DNA from: M1-B18 sp048264125
GTDB lineage: Bacteria; Bacillota; Clostridia; Peptostreptococcales; Natronincolaceae
Direction of reading: 5' to 3'
DNA: 64,000 nucleotides
NCBI GenBank assembly: GCA_048264125.1
Contig: JBLXDM010000008.1
Location: 62,001-126,000, forward strand
Shown here piece after piece: positions 49,102 through 57,331 of this stretch (the stretch's first letter is position 1; each line of letters begins with the position of its first letter). A program made the position numbers and the translations under genes. The notes beneath the pieces were generated by a model that was not told the origin of the DNA, did no database searches, and saw only the letters and a list, made by a program, of their open reading frames with translations.

Positions 49102-50259
49102 CTATTTAGGTAGTGAGGGCTGAAGCAGCTGACCGCTTTTTCTGATTTTAGCCTCAATCTCTATGCTAACAGGGAGATTGCCGAAAACTGAATCCCAGTC
49201 CTCTGCCACCTCAACCCATTGCCTTGGATAATTCTTTTTCATAAGATCACCAAAGCCATAGATGTCTGTATTCAGCTCTCTCTGTGCCTTTCTAAAGCTG
49301 CTCAAAATCTCTGTCTCTATTTGTCTGTGGCTTTCATTTATTAAATAATCAATCATCTCCACAGTAGTAAAATTGGTAGGAATCTGCTGCTCTCCTATAT
49401 TGCAGTCCACTGCAACCTCCACCCTTAAAAGAAACCCGTCATTTATCCTTTCGATACTCATTTTACTCTGACTTTTCAATATCTCCAAGGATATCAGCTC
49501 CTCCTTAGTATTTGGAGCTGGTAAAACCAGAATCCCACCCTCAAGCTCATTTGTTACCCATAAATAGCCCCTAGTTTCAAATTCATCCATATAGGAAACC
49601 ATCCTTTCGTTCTTAAATACTGCAGAGCCTGTCACTCTTAGGTCCTTTGCAAGCTCTGGGCTCTTTTCAAAGCGTAGATGTATTGTGGGAATTACCAGAT
49701 GGTGCCCTACTTTATTTATTTCCTTGAATAGCTCGATAAGTGTGACCCTTCTTGTAGTTCCTGAATATTGGGCATTATCTATAGCATTAGTTAAATGCAT
49801 GGCAGGTATAAGCTCTATTGTGCTGCCGGCTTCTACCACCTCCTTGGCTGTAACGCCATTGGTCACTATTATGTAGGCCTGACGCCTAAATTCATGATCT
49901 CGCTCAAAAAAATCAATGGCGTCCATTATACCCTTTCTAGCAAAGCTCTCACCGATGACCAAAAGCTGCATATGGCCTATATAGATTTTGCGGCTGGCGA
50001 TAGAGGTGAGCTTTCTAATGGCTTCAAAAACCGTCCTGCCGGTGGTGGTGTAGGTCATAACAGCATTTCCTTCATAGCCCTCCTTTGACAGCCTTCTGGG
50101 AACAATAATCTGAACAGTTAGCTCCAGCAAATCATCCTCAGTTATGTCGATACCTGCTGCCACTGCCACCCCTAGATCATTCAGCTCCCTCATATTCCAA
50201 CAACCGGACATAGAGAAGGATAATGAAATTAACAAAAGCAATATTAAAAGCCTTTTCAT
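49102..50259 (-). CDS. Germination receptor lipoprotein Ger(x)C
   Basis: A 385-residue lipoprotein. The signal (residues 1-20) ends in a SGC lipobox and is followed by the family start WNMRELNDLGVAVAAGID. Ger(x)C features include the TGRTVFEAIRKLTSIASRKIYIGH region near residue 85 and the C-terminal domain with LNTDIYGFGDLMKKNYP. It is the outer-surface C subunit of a GerA-type spore receptor. The ribosome site AGTGAGGTA precedes the start at 50259. It lies 18 bases after the A-subunit gene. Confidence 0.94.
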   Translation of the reverse strand: MKRLLILLLLISLSFSMSGCWNMRELNDLGVAVAAGIDITEDDLLELTVQIIVPRRLSKEGYEGNAVMTYTTTGRTVFEAIRKLTSIASRKIYIGHMQLLVIGESFARKGIMDAIDFFERDHEFRRQAYIIVTNGVTAKEVVEAGSTIELIPAMHLTNAIDNAQYSGTTRRVTLIELFKEINKVGHHLVIPTIHLRFEKSPELAKDLRVTGSAVFKNERMVSYMDEFETRGYLWVTNELEGGILVLPAPNTKEELISLEILKSQSKMSIERINDGFLLRVEVAVDCNIGEQQIPTNFTTVEMIDYLINESHRQIETEILSSFRKAQRELNTDIYGFGDLMKKNYPRQWVEVAEDWDSVFGNLPVSIEIEAKIRKSGQLLQPSLPK

Positions 50260-50277
50260 ATAAATACCTCACTTAGG

Positions 50278-51840
50278 TTAGTCGTTTGTCGGGTTTTCAT
50301 CACTGGAGGAATCAATACGTGTATTGTCAAAGAATAAGGACCATAGTGGCGCTCTGATATACGAGTCCTTAAGTCCACTCTGGGGAATAGGTAGCATAGC
50401 TGACAAATAATTAACACCAAAGGACTTAATATTGCACATATGTATTAACGTGACTACAATCGCAAGTGTAATTCCATAAAAGCCCATAATGCTACCTGCT
50501 AAAAGGTAGACAATTCTTAGTAGGAATATTGTTCCGTCCAGTGCAGGTATTATAAAGCTAGAGATGGCAGTTAAGGCTATGACGATGACCATAAGGGGGC
50601 TCGCAATACCTGCCTCCACCGTTGCCTGACCCAGTACGATAGCGCCCACGACACTGATGGCCTGTCCCACCGGCTTTGGCATTCTAAGCCCTGCCTCCTT
50701 GATCAGCTCAAATATGCAGACCATTACTAGGGCCTCCACCACAGAGGCAAAGGGTATTCCCTCCCGCGCAGCCGTCAGGGCTATAAAGAGCTTAAAGGGT
50801 ACTATTTCGTGATGGAAGGTCTGTACAGACACATAAAGAGCCGGAAGGGTCGTTGATATAAATAGTGCAAATAACCTCAGTAATCTCAAGGTTGTAGCAT
50901 ATATAGTTCTGGTGTAATAATCCTCGCTTACCTGTATATTTTCGACAAATAGCCTAGGTACCAATAATGCAAAGGGAGTGCCATCGCATAGTACGGCTAT
51001 TCTTCCCTCCATGAGCTTTCCTATCACGACATCGGGCTTTTCGGTGTTTCCAACTGAGGGAAAGGGAGATAGCGGATAATCCTCTATAAACTGCTCTATA
51101 TAGCCGGACTCCAATACAGTATCAATTTTAATAGAGGCCAGCCTTTTTTTCAGTTCCTTTATAATTTCCACATCGGCGACACCATCAATGTAGCAAATGC
51201 TCACGCTGGTTCGGGAATAGGTGCCAAGGCTGGTGCTTTCAAATGTAAGCTTGGGAGATTTTATCTTTCTTCTTAGCATGGTAATATTGGTTAATAAATC
51301 CTCGGTGAAGCCCTCTCTAGGTCCACGTATTACAGCCTCAGTCTCCGGTTCGGAGACACTGCGACCATTCCATTCAATTGAATTTATAATAATTGCACTG
51401 GCCTCACCCTCTAGGAGAAGAATGGTGGCACCCTCCAAAAGCTTCTCTATCATAGCATTTAATGAGGCTTCGCTAATACAGTCCACCGATTGTATATGTT
51501 CCTTTATAATGCTATCAATTACTTCCTTATTGGTGATATACGAAAAATCCTGCTGGGGTTCAATGGTCATCAGTGGTTGTAGCACATTAAGCTCAATTGC
51601 TCTTTTATCCGTTAAGCCATTGATATAAACAATCAGGGCATTATGATTAAAGGCCTTAATCCTCAAAGGCCTAAAAATAACAGCTTCATCATTATGCAGT
51701 ATTTCCTTTAGCCTTGCCTCTGCCTCCTCCAGTAAAACGGGTATATTGTCGCCGTACTGCAAAACAGAGAGGTCTGTATGCAGATGCTTTGCGGTATTAT
51801 ATTTTAGGTACTGTAAGACCCCCATTAGCCTTCTCAGCAT
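50278..51840 (-). CDS. Spore germination protein GerA family (A subunit)
   Basis: A 520-residue protein with a soluble N-terminal half (residues 1-290, with LLEGEASAIIINSIEWNGRSVSEPETEAVIRGPREGFTEDL region, given here by its parts) and a C-terminal half of about five helices with the family PKPVGQAISVVGAIVLGQATVEAG segment. It is the channel-forming A subunit of a GerA-type germinant receptor, active in the spore inner membrane. The start at 51840 follows AGGAGGTG. First gene of the minus-strand A-C-D-B operon, normally transcribed by sigma-G in the forespore; no sigma-G promoter was identified with confidence. Confidence 0.95.
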   Translation of the reverse strand: MLRRLMGVLQYLKYNTAKHLHTDLSVLQYGDNIPVLLEEAEARLKEILHNDEAVIFRPLRIKAFNHNALIVYINGLTDKRAIELNVLQPLMTIEPQQDFSYITNKEVIDSIIKEHIQSVDCISEASLNAMIEKLLEGATILLLEGEASAIIINSIEWNGRSVSEPETEAVIRGPREGFTEDLLTNITMLRRKIKSPKLTFESTSLGTYSRTSVSICYIDGVADVEIIKELKKRLASIKIDTVLESGYIEQFIEDYPLSPFPSVGNTEKPDVVIGKLMEGRIAVLCDGTPFALLVPRLFVENIQVSEDYYTRTIYATTLRLLRLFALFISTTLPALYVSVQTFHHEIVPFKLFIALTAAREGIPFASVVEALVMVCIFELIKEAGLRMPKPVGQAISVVGAIVLGQATVEAGIASPLMVIVIALTAISSFIIPALDGTIFLLRIVYLLAGSIMGFYGITLAIVVTLIHMCNIKSFGVNYLSAMLPIPQSGLKDSYIRAPLWSLFFDNTRIDSSSDENPTND

Positions 51841-51949
51841 TAAATCACCTCCTGTTTTATAGCCTTAATATTCCCGAATAGCAGTGTTTATATTATGGCG
51901 CTAAATATTTCTAAAATCTCAAGAGATTATTAACTTTTCATAAAGTGTA

Positions 51950-51978
51950 TTGATTTAAATAAATGTATGCTTTATAAT
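51950..51978 (+). promoter_or_regulatory. Sigma-A promoter of FMN-binding lipoprotein gene
   Basis: TTGATT at 51950-51955 and TATAAT at 51973-51978 with 17-base spacing, giving a 5' leader of about 100 nt with a small GCAGA/TCTGC hairpin near 52017-52041. Confidence 0.8.
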
Positions 51979-52087
51979 CACATTGGGCATCGTTATAAAT
52001 ATAGCGAGCTTTGTCCGCAGAGTTTTGCATAATCTGCAAAAAATTAGATACTATAACAAATATATTATTTTAATGGGAGGTAATTTT

Positions 52088-52438
52088 ATGAAACTATCAA
52101 AAAAAGTATTAGTAGGAGCAGTTGCTTTAAGTATGCTGGCTTTAACAGCCTGCGGTTCTAAAGAGGCAGCGTTAAAGGATGGTACATATACCGGAGCAGG
52201 TGAGGGCTACAAAGGAGAGATTAAAATCGAGCTAGTGGTTAACGGCGGAAAAATTACAGATTTAAAGGCCATTGAGCATAGCGAAACTGAAGGTATTTCT
52301 GATGCAGCCTTTGAGGGAATCAAGGAGCAGTTGATAGAGAAGCAGTCAGCAGATGAGTTGGATGCTGTTTCTGGTGCTACAGGAACCAGCAATGGCCTTA
52401 TCGAGGCTGTTAAGGAAGCATTGCCAAAAGCTGAATAA
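52088..52438 (+). CDS. FMN-binding domain lipoprotein
   Basis: A 116-residue lipoprotein with signal residues 1-21 and a LTAC lipobox. The mature part is one FMN_bind domain: GTYTGAGEGYKGEIKIELVV, a central helix, and DAVSGATGTSNGLIEAV, in which the SGAT threonine is the position to which FMN is covalently attached by the ApbE-type transferase in related proteins. It would act as an extracytoplasmic electron carrier, as in Rnf, Nqr and extracellular electron transfer systems, but no such genes flank it. ATG 52088 follows GGGAGG; the longer frame lies upstream of the ribosome site. Confidence 0.92.
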   Translation: MKLSKKVLVGAVALSMLALTACGSKEAALKDGTYTGAGEGYKGEIKIELVVNGGKITDLKAIEHSETEGISDAAFEGIKEQLIEKQSADELDAVSGATGTSNGLIEAVKEALPKAE

Positions 52439-52446
52439 TAAAATTT

Positions 52447-52476
52447 AAACGTGGCTAATGTGGCCACGTTTTTTAA
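52447..52476 (+). terminator. Intrinsic terminator
   Basis: AAACGTGGC and GCCACGTTT form a 9-bp stem followed by a T run. Confidence 0.93.
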
Positions 52477-52584
52477 TTTTGCATAATACCTGGCCCGATA
52501 GAATATTCCTATTTTAAAGGTATTAATATACATTTTGTAGAATAATTATAGATATGATACTTATGGTTAGGGGATGATATTATT

Positions 52585-52707
52585 ATGACAAAAAAGGATA
52601 ACAAGACTATAGCAAAGGGAGATAAAAGGATAATTGAGGTTTTTGAAAGGGCATATAGTATTTTGAAGGATAATCGAAATAAGCGTAGGCTAATGTATAA
52701 AAAATAG
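52585..52707 (+). CDS. Small basic protein, 40 residues, unknown
   Basis: A short frame with ATG 52585, GGGGATGAT upstream, and a terminator over its stop. It encodes 40 residues rich in Lys and Arg (MTKKDNKTIAKGDKRIIEVF through RNKRRLMYKK). The strong ribosome site, protein-like codon use and own terminator support expression, but I recognise no homologue. It may be a nucleic-acid-binding or sporulation-related small protein. Confidence 0.5.
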   Translation: MTKKDNKTIAKGDKRIIEVFERAYSILKDNRNKRRLMYKK

Positions 52708-52735
52708 TAGGCCTGTGCCAGCCTACTATTTTATC
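52702..52735. terminator. Bidirectional terminator
   Basis: AATAGTAGGC and GCCTACTATT form a perfect 10-bp stem with an 8-base loop between convergent genes. Confidence 0.92.
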
Positions 52736-52741
52736 ATCTAT

Positions 52742-54370
52742 TTACTTACTTAATAGCATAGATACTTCAATTAGCTCCCTCTGAAGATCCAGCAGCTTGT
52801 TCTTCAGCTGGTCATAGTTTTTCTCCAACACCTTATCATCGATAAACCTATCGGATTTATTCACAACGCTTTCAAACTGGTTGTAGACCTCCTGAAGCTC
52901 CTTCTTGATGTTTTCCTTTCTTTGAATCGGCTCGACAATTTCACCAGAGTAGGCCTTTAAAACATCCTCCTCAAATTTAAAGGAATAGCCTATACCGGGG
53001 ATGATGGCGGAAATACCCTCCCTTTCCTGTATAAGCTCAGAAAGGGCTTGTGTAGATTCCTCCTCACCGTGAACCAGAAATATCCTTTTTGGTTTTTTCT
53101 TAAAGCCACTGAGCCAATTGATTAGGCCTGTTTGGTCCGCATGTCCAGAAAAACCTTCAACACTGTGAATTTTAGCCATTACTGCGATTTCCTCACCTAA
53201 AAGCTTAACCTTCTTTGCCCCATCCTTTAGGATTCTTCCAAGGGTTCCATTAGCTTGATATCCAACAAATATAACACTATTCCTCTTCTTCCAAAGATTA
53301 TGCTTCAAATGATGACGTACTCTTCCTGCCGTACACATCCCGCTGGCAGATATTATGACCTTCGGGTAATCCACCTGATTCAAGCGTATGGATTCCTCGT
53401 GGCCTCTGATGAATATCAAATTTTCAAAATCAAGAGGATTGCCGCCCCCTAAAATAATATCCTTGGCTTCCTTGTCAAAGGAATCGGTATTTCGCTTGAA
53501 TATCTCAGTGGCTGATATCGCCATAGGGCTGTCGATATAAAAGGGCACCTTGAGATGCGCCTCTACTTCATTTTTTTCATAATAGCTTCGGATTTCATAT
53601 ATAAGCTCCTGTGTTCTGCCTACTGCAAAGGAGGGAATAATGACGGTGCCGCCATTGCCTACGGTGTCGTGTATGATATTCATCAGGTCTTCTGTACGCT
53701 GCTGTATATTTTCATGTATTCTGTCGCCATAGGTGGACTCCATAATTAAATAGTCTGCTTCCTCTATGAATTCAGGGTCCCTTAGAAGGGGCTTATTTTT
53801 AGTCCCAAGGTCTCCCGAAAATACAATTTTTACAGTGTCTTGATTTTCGTGTATCCACAGCTCCACTATTGAGGAGCCGAGGATATGACCGGCATCATTA
53901 AAACGAAGCGTTATTCCATCATTGATTACGATTTTTTGATTGTACAAAGCCCCTTCAAAAAATCTTAGGCTCTTAATGGCATCATCGACGGTATACAAGG
54001 GAACAATCGCGGCTTTACCAGCTCTAGCTCGTTTTTTATTCTCCCATTCCGCATCGGATTCATGAATATGACCGCTGTCCATAAGCATAATTTCTGATAG
54101 GTCCTTTGTAGCCTTAGTACATATAATCCTTCCCCTAAAGCCATCCTTAACTAGCTTCGGTATTCTTCCGGAGTGGTCGATATGAGCATGGCTCAGGATA
54201 AGTATATCTATATCCTTAGGATTGTAAGGAAAGGGCTCCTCATTCAGTTTTTCTAAATCCTCACTGCCCTGAAACAATCCACAATCAATTAAAATCTTGT
54301 ATTTATCTGTAGTTATAAGATAGTTTGAACCCGTTACAACCTTTGCTGCACCATAAAAATGGATATGCAT
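52742..54370 (-). CDS. MBL-fold beta-CASP metallohydrolase (RNase/CPSF-like)
   Basis: A 542-residue metallo-beta-lactamase fold protein. It has the zinc motif SHAHIDHSGR, later SGDLGTKNKPLL and MESTYGDRIH segments, and the beta-CASP region (RGHEESIR, SASGMCTAGRVRHHL, EGFSGHADQTGL) as in archaeal and bacterial CPSF73-like RNA-processing enzymes. The C-terminal 80 residues are helical and unusual for the family, ending in a probable coiled coil. The start at 54370 follows GGGAGGAGC. It may act as an RNase in RNA maturation; the substrate is unknown. A TATAAT lies upstream on the minus strand. Confidence 0.93.
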   Translation of the reverse strand: MHIHFYGAAKVVTGSNYLITTDKYKILIDCGLFQGSEDLEKLNEEPFPYNPKDIDILILSHAHIDHSGRIPKLVKDGFRGRIICTKATKDLSEIMLMDSGHIHESDAEWENKKRARAGKAAIVPLYTVDDAIKSLRFFEGALYNQKIVINDGITLRFNDAGHILGSSIVELWIHENQDTVKIVFSGDLGTKNKPLLRDPEFIEEADYLIMESTYGDRIHENIQQRTEDLMNIIHDTVGNGGTVIIPSFAVGRTQELIYEIRSYYEKNEVEAHLKVPFYIDSPMAISATEIFKRNTDSFDKEAKDIILGGGNPLDFENLIFIRGHEESIRLNQVDYPKVIISASGMCTAGRVRHHLKHNLWKKRNSVIFVGYQANGTLGRILKDGAKKVKLLGEEIAVMAKIHSVEGFSGHADQTGLINWLSGFKKKPKRIFLVHGEEESTQALSELIQEREGISAIIPGIGYSFKFEEDVLKAYSGEIVEPIQRKENIKKELQEVYNQFESVVNKSDRFIDDKVLEKNYDQLKNKLLDLQRELIEVSMLLSK

Positions 54371-54510
54371 GTTTAGCTCCTCCCAAAACGTTATTTGATT
54401 ATAGCTATTATACCACAATCACAACATATACATATATCTATACACATCAAATTACTAGCTTAAACCGACAATATTAATTGAGGAGATTGCATAATAAAGA
54501 TGAGTAGTAT

Positions 54511-54626
54511 GTTTATACAAAGTCAAAAGTTTCCTGCTTAGTGCCCCACGGGCTAATTTGTATAATTAATTTTTAAATGTTATTAGCCCTAGGCAATGCG
54601 CGATAAACTTTTAACTTTGTATAAAC
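54511..54626. mobile_element. MITE-like 116-nt element with 22-bp terminal inverted repeats
   Basis: The ends GTTTATACAAAGTCAAAAGT and, inverted, the same 22 bases with one mismatch (54605-54626) enclose 72 bases that contain a second inverted pair, GGGCTAAT with ATTAGCCC, so nearly the whole element folds into one long hairpin. It has no coding capacity. Flanks TAGTAT and TAGAAT could be a worn target duplication. It lies in a 478-base region between two divergent genes that otherwise shows only a TGC-extended TATAAT near 54741 for the next gene. A structured RNA is the alternative reading. Confidence 0.65.
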
Positions 54627-54848
54627 TAGAATATATATGTACTTTTATGATATTATGCAGTTTTCTCAATGAATCGCTTGGCGTAAAATGGAAAATTGTT
54701 AGAAAATAAAAATAATTCTTTATTAGTAATGATTTAAATGCTATAATACAAAAAAAGAATGTATATTCTATTCAAAAGCTATAGGTAAATCGACTTCATT
54801 TCATATAAATACGCATCTTTAAAAGACTATATCCGATTGGAGGTAGCC

Positions 54849-55019
54849 ATGCATCTGAGCTATATATTCTATTTCGAAATTGCGGTAGGAATCCTTACGG
54901 CGATCAAGGCAAAGCAGAAGAATCGAAACGTTTTACTTTGGTGGATATTGGGAACCGCCTTCTCCTTAATTGCATTTTTTGTAGTTCTGGAGATGCCACC
55001 TAGAATAATTGAAGATTAG
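54849..55019 (+). CDS. Small membrane protein
   Basis: A 56-residue protein with two hydrophobic segments (residues 3-18 and about 30-48) separated by a basic loop (KAKQKNRN). ATG 54849 lies behind TTGGAGG. No family recognised. Two terminator hairpins follow, so it appears to be an independent transcript. Confidence 0.6.
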   Translation: MHLSYIFYFEIAVGILTAIKAKQKNRNVLLWWILGTAFSLIAFFVVLEMPPRIIED

Positions 55020-55032
55020 AAGCTAAGGTATT

Positions 55033-55091
55033 GGGCACTGATAATTCAGTGCCTTTGTTATTGTATAACAGCCCACATAGGGGCTTTTTTT
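55033..55091 (+). terminator. Two tandem intrinsic terminators
   Basis: GGCACTGA/TCAGTGCC (55034-55053) and AGCCC/GGGCT with seven T (55070-55091). Confidence 0.82.
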
Positions 55092-55247
55092 GTTTGTAGA
55101 AATATATAGCCATAGCTGACATATACTAAAGGGTATGGCTTTAAGCAGGATATTTTTTTAACTTGAGCAAATATTGGTTAATTGTAGCGATGTAAGGATA
55201 TATAAATAACATGAAAATAATAATTATTATGAAATGGAGGGATTAAT

Positions 55248-56336
55248 TTGATATTTAAAGACTACAATCCACTGGAGAAAAAAATGCTTCAAATAATGGA
55301 TGAGGAAGGTACAATTGTTAAGCCTGAATTAATGCCTGAGCTCACCGACGAAGAGATTAAGCAAATTTATAGATTGATGCTGAAAACAAGAGAAGCAGAT
55401 AAAAAGGCCCTTATGTACCAAAGGCAGGGCCGAATGCTGACCTATGCACCTAACCTGGGGCAGGAGGCTGCTCAGGTTGCTAGCGCCTTTGCTCTGGAAA
55501 AAAAGGATTGGATGGTGCCGGCCTTTAGAGAGCTGGGGGCATGGTTAACAAGAGGTGCAGAGCTGGAAATGATATATCTCTACTGGTATGGTAATGAATT
55601 TGGAAGCTACGTGCCTGAGGATTTGAGAATACTGCCCATATCAGTGCCGATCGCCAGTCATCTGCAGCATGCTGTAGGCATTGCATGGGCTGCAAAGCTT
55701 CAAGGGAAGGATGAGGTTGCCATAGCCTATTTCGGCGACGGAGCCACCTCGCAGGGTGACTTCAGCGAGTCTATGAACTGGGCGGGGGTTTACAAGGCAC
55801 CAACCGTATTCTTCTGCCAGAACAATCAATTTGCTATATCGGTACCACGGGGTATTCAGACAGCAGCCGAAACTCTAGCACAAAAAGCGATTGCCTTTGG
55901 CATGCCGGGAATACAGGTGGACGGAAATGATATATTTGCCGTTTATGCCGCTACTAAGGAGGCGGTAGATAGGGCAAGAAGGGGTGAGGGACCAACTCTG
56001 ATAGAGGCCTATACCTATAGATTGGGTGCCCATACCACCAGTGACGATCCTACCCGCTACAGAAACGAGGCTGAGGTGGAGGAATGGAGAAAAAAGGACC
56101 CCGTAGACAGATTGAAAAAGTATCTTTTAAGCAAAGGTCTTCTTACTGAGGAGGAGGAGGCTCAGATTATAGCGGAGTGTGGAAAATTAGCTGAGGAGGC
56201 CTTCAAATATGTGGAGGCAAATGGAGAGACTCAGCTGGAGGACATATTCAAGTATCACTATAAGGAAATGACACCACAGCTTATTGAGCAGATGGAGGAA
56301 TATAAGCAATTCTTAAGGGAAAGAGGTGAAATCTAA
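55248..56336 (+). CDS. pdhA: 2-oxoacid (pyruvate) dehydrogenase E1 component, alpha subunit
   Basis: A 362-residue thiamine-diphosphate-dependent E1 alpha. It has the QGRMLTYAPNLGQEAAQVAS N-terminal segment, the ThDP motif GDGATSQGDFSESMNWAGVY to NNQFAIS, and the phospho-loop-like TYRLGAHTTSDDPTRYR near residue 260. E1 decarboxylates the 2-oxoacid and transfers the acyl group to the lipoyl domain. The sequence resembles Gram-positive PdhA; branched-chain or acetoin use cannot be excluded. The start is TTG 55248 after GGAGGG. Its stop overlaps the next start (TAATG). First gene of an E1a-E1b-E2-E3 operon. Confidence 0.94.
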   Translation: MIFKDYNPLEKKMLQIMDEEGTIVKPELMPELTDEEIKQIYRLMLKTREADKKALMYQRQGRMLTYAPNLGQEAAQVASAFALEKKDWMVPAFRELGAWLTRGAELEMIYLYWYGNEFGSYVPEDLRILPISVPIASHLQHAVGIAWAAKLQGKDEVAIAYFGDGATSQGDFSESMNWAGVYKAPTVFFCQNNQFAISVPRGIQTAAETLAQKAIAFGMPGIQVDGNDIFAVYAATKEAVDRARRGEGPTLIEAYTYRLGAHTTSDDPTRYRNEAEVEEWRKKDPVDRLKKYLLSKGLLTEEEEAQIIAECGKLAEEAFKYVEANGETQLEDIFKYHYKEMTPQLIEQMEEYKQFLRERGEI

Positions 56337-57319
56337 TGACGGCTATAAATTTATTGCAGGCGGTAAATGATGCGCTTAGACAGGAAATGAAAAGAGATCC
56401 AAGAGTAATCGTCTTCGGAGAGGACGTAGGCTACGAGGGCGGAGTTTTCAGAGCAACGGTGGATTTACAGAAGGAATTCGGAGAGGACCGTTGCATGGAT
56501 TCACCCCTTGCAGAATCAGCAATAGTGGGTGTAGGAATAGGGATGGCTATAAATGGTATGATTCCAGTGGTGGAAATGCAATTTTCCGGCTTTTTCTACC
56601 CTGCCTTTAACCAAATAATCAGTCATGTCGCAAGAATGAGAAATCGTTCAAGGGGTAGGTATACAGTTCCAATGGTAATACGTATGCCATACGGTGGCGG
56701 CATAAGGGCGCTGGAGCATCACTCAGAGAGTCCGGAGGCCTTTTTTGCCCATATACCGGGGCTTAAGGTGGTTATTCCATCGACACCCTATGATACCAAG
56801 GGCTTGCTGGCAGCAGCTATAAGGGATGAGGATCCGGTGATTTTCCTGGAGCCCAAGAGGATATATAGAGCCTTTAAGCAGGAGGTGCCGGATGAGGATT
56901 ATATTATTCCTATAGGAAAGGCCAAGATAGTCCGAGAAGGAAAGGATGTTACACTGATCGCATGGGGAGCCATGATGAGGGAGACCCTGAAGGCGGCAGA
57001 GCTGGCGGCAGAGAAGGGGATTCATGCAGAGGTTATAGACCTCAGAACAATAGCGCCTATAGACAGAGATACGGTGATAGAATCGGTGAAGAAAACAGGC
57101 AGGGCCATTATAGTACATGAGGCTCCGAAGACAGGCGGTATTGGTGGAGAGCTGATGGCCATAATTAATGAAAAGGCATTTCTACACCTGCAGGCACCTC
57201 CCGCAAGGGTTACAGGCTTTGATACACCCTTCCCGTTGCCTAGAGGAGAGCAGCATTATTTACCAAGCCCTGACAGAATACTGGTTAAAATTCAAGAAGT
57301 AGTAAACTACTTGACTTAG
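56336..57319 (+). CDS. pdhB: 2-oxoacid (pyruvate) dehydrogenase E1 component, beta subunit
   Basis: A 327-residue transketolase-like E1 beta with VIVFGEDVGYEGGVFRAT, the catalytic/cofactor-binding RMPYGGGIRALEHHSESPEA region with its conserved His, and the C-terminal VIDLRTIAPIDRDTVIESV. It completes the ThDP site with the alpha subunit. Translational coupling by an ATG overlapping the previous stop. E2 follows after 12 bases. Family and role are clear; the exact oxoacid is inferred from overall likeness to Gram-positive pyruvate dehydrogenases. Confidence 0.95.
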   Translation: MTAINLLQAVNDALRQEMKRDPRVIVFGEDVGYEGGVFRATVDLQKEFGEDRCMDSPLAESAIVGVGIGMAINGMIPVVEMQFSGFFYPAFNQIISHVARMRNRSRGRYTVPMVIRMPYGGGIRALEHHSESPEAFFAHIPGLKVVIPSTPYDTKGLLAAAIRDEDPVIFLEPKRIYRAFKQEVPDEDYIIPIGKAKIVREGKDVTLIAWGAMMRETLKAAELAAEKGIHAEVIDLRTIAPIDRDTVIESVKKTGRAIIVHEAPKTGGIGGELMAIINEKAFLHLQAPPARVTGFDTPFPLPRGEQHYLPSPDRILVKIQEVVNYLT

Positions 57320-57331
57320 GGGGGATAAAAT

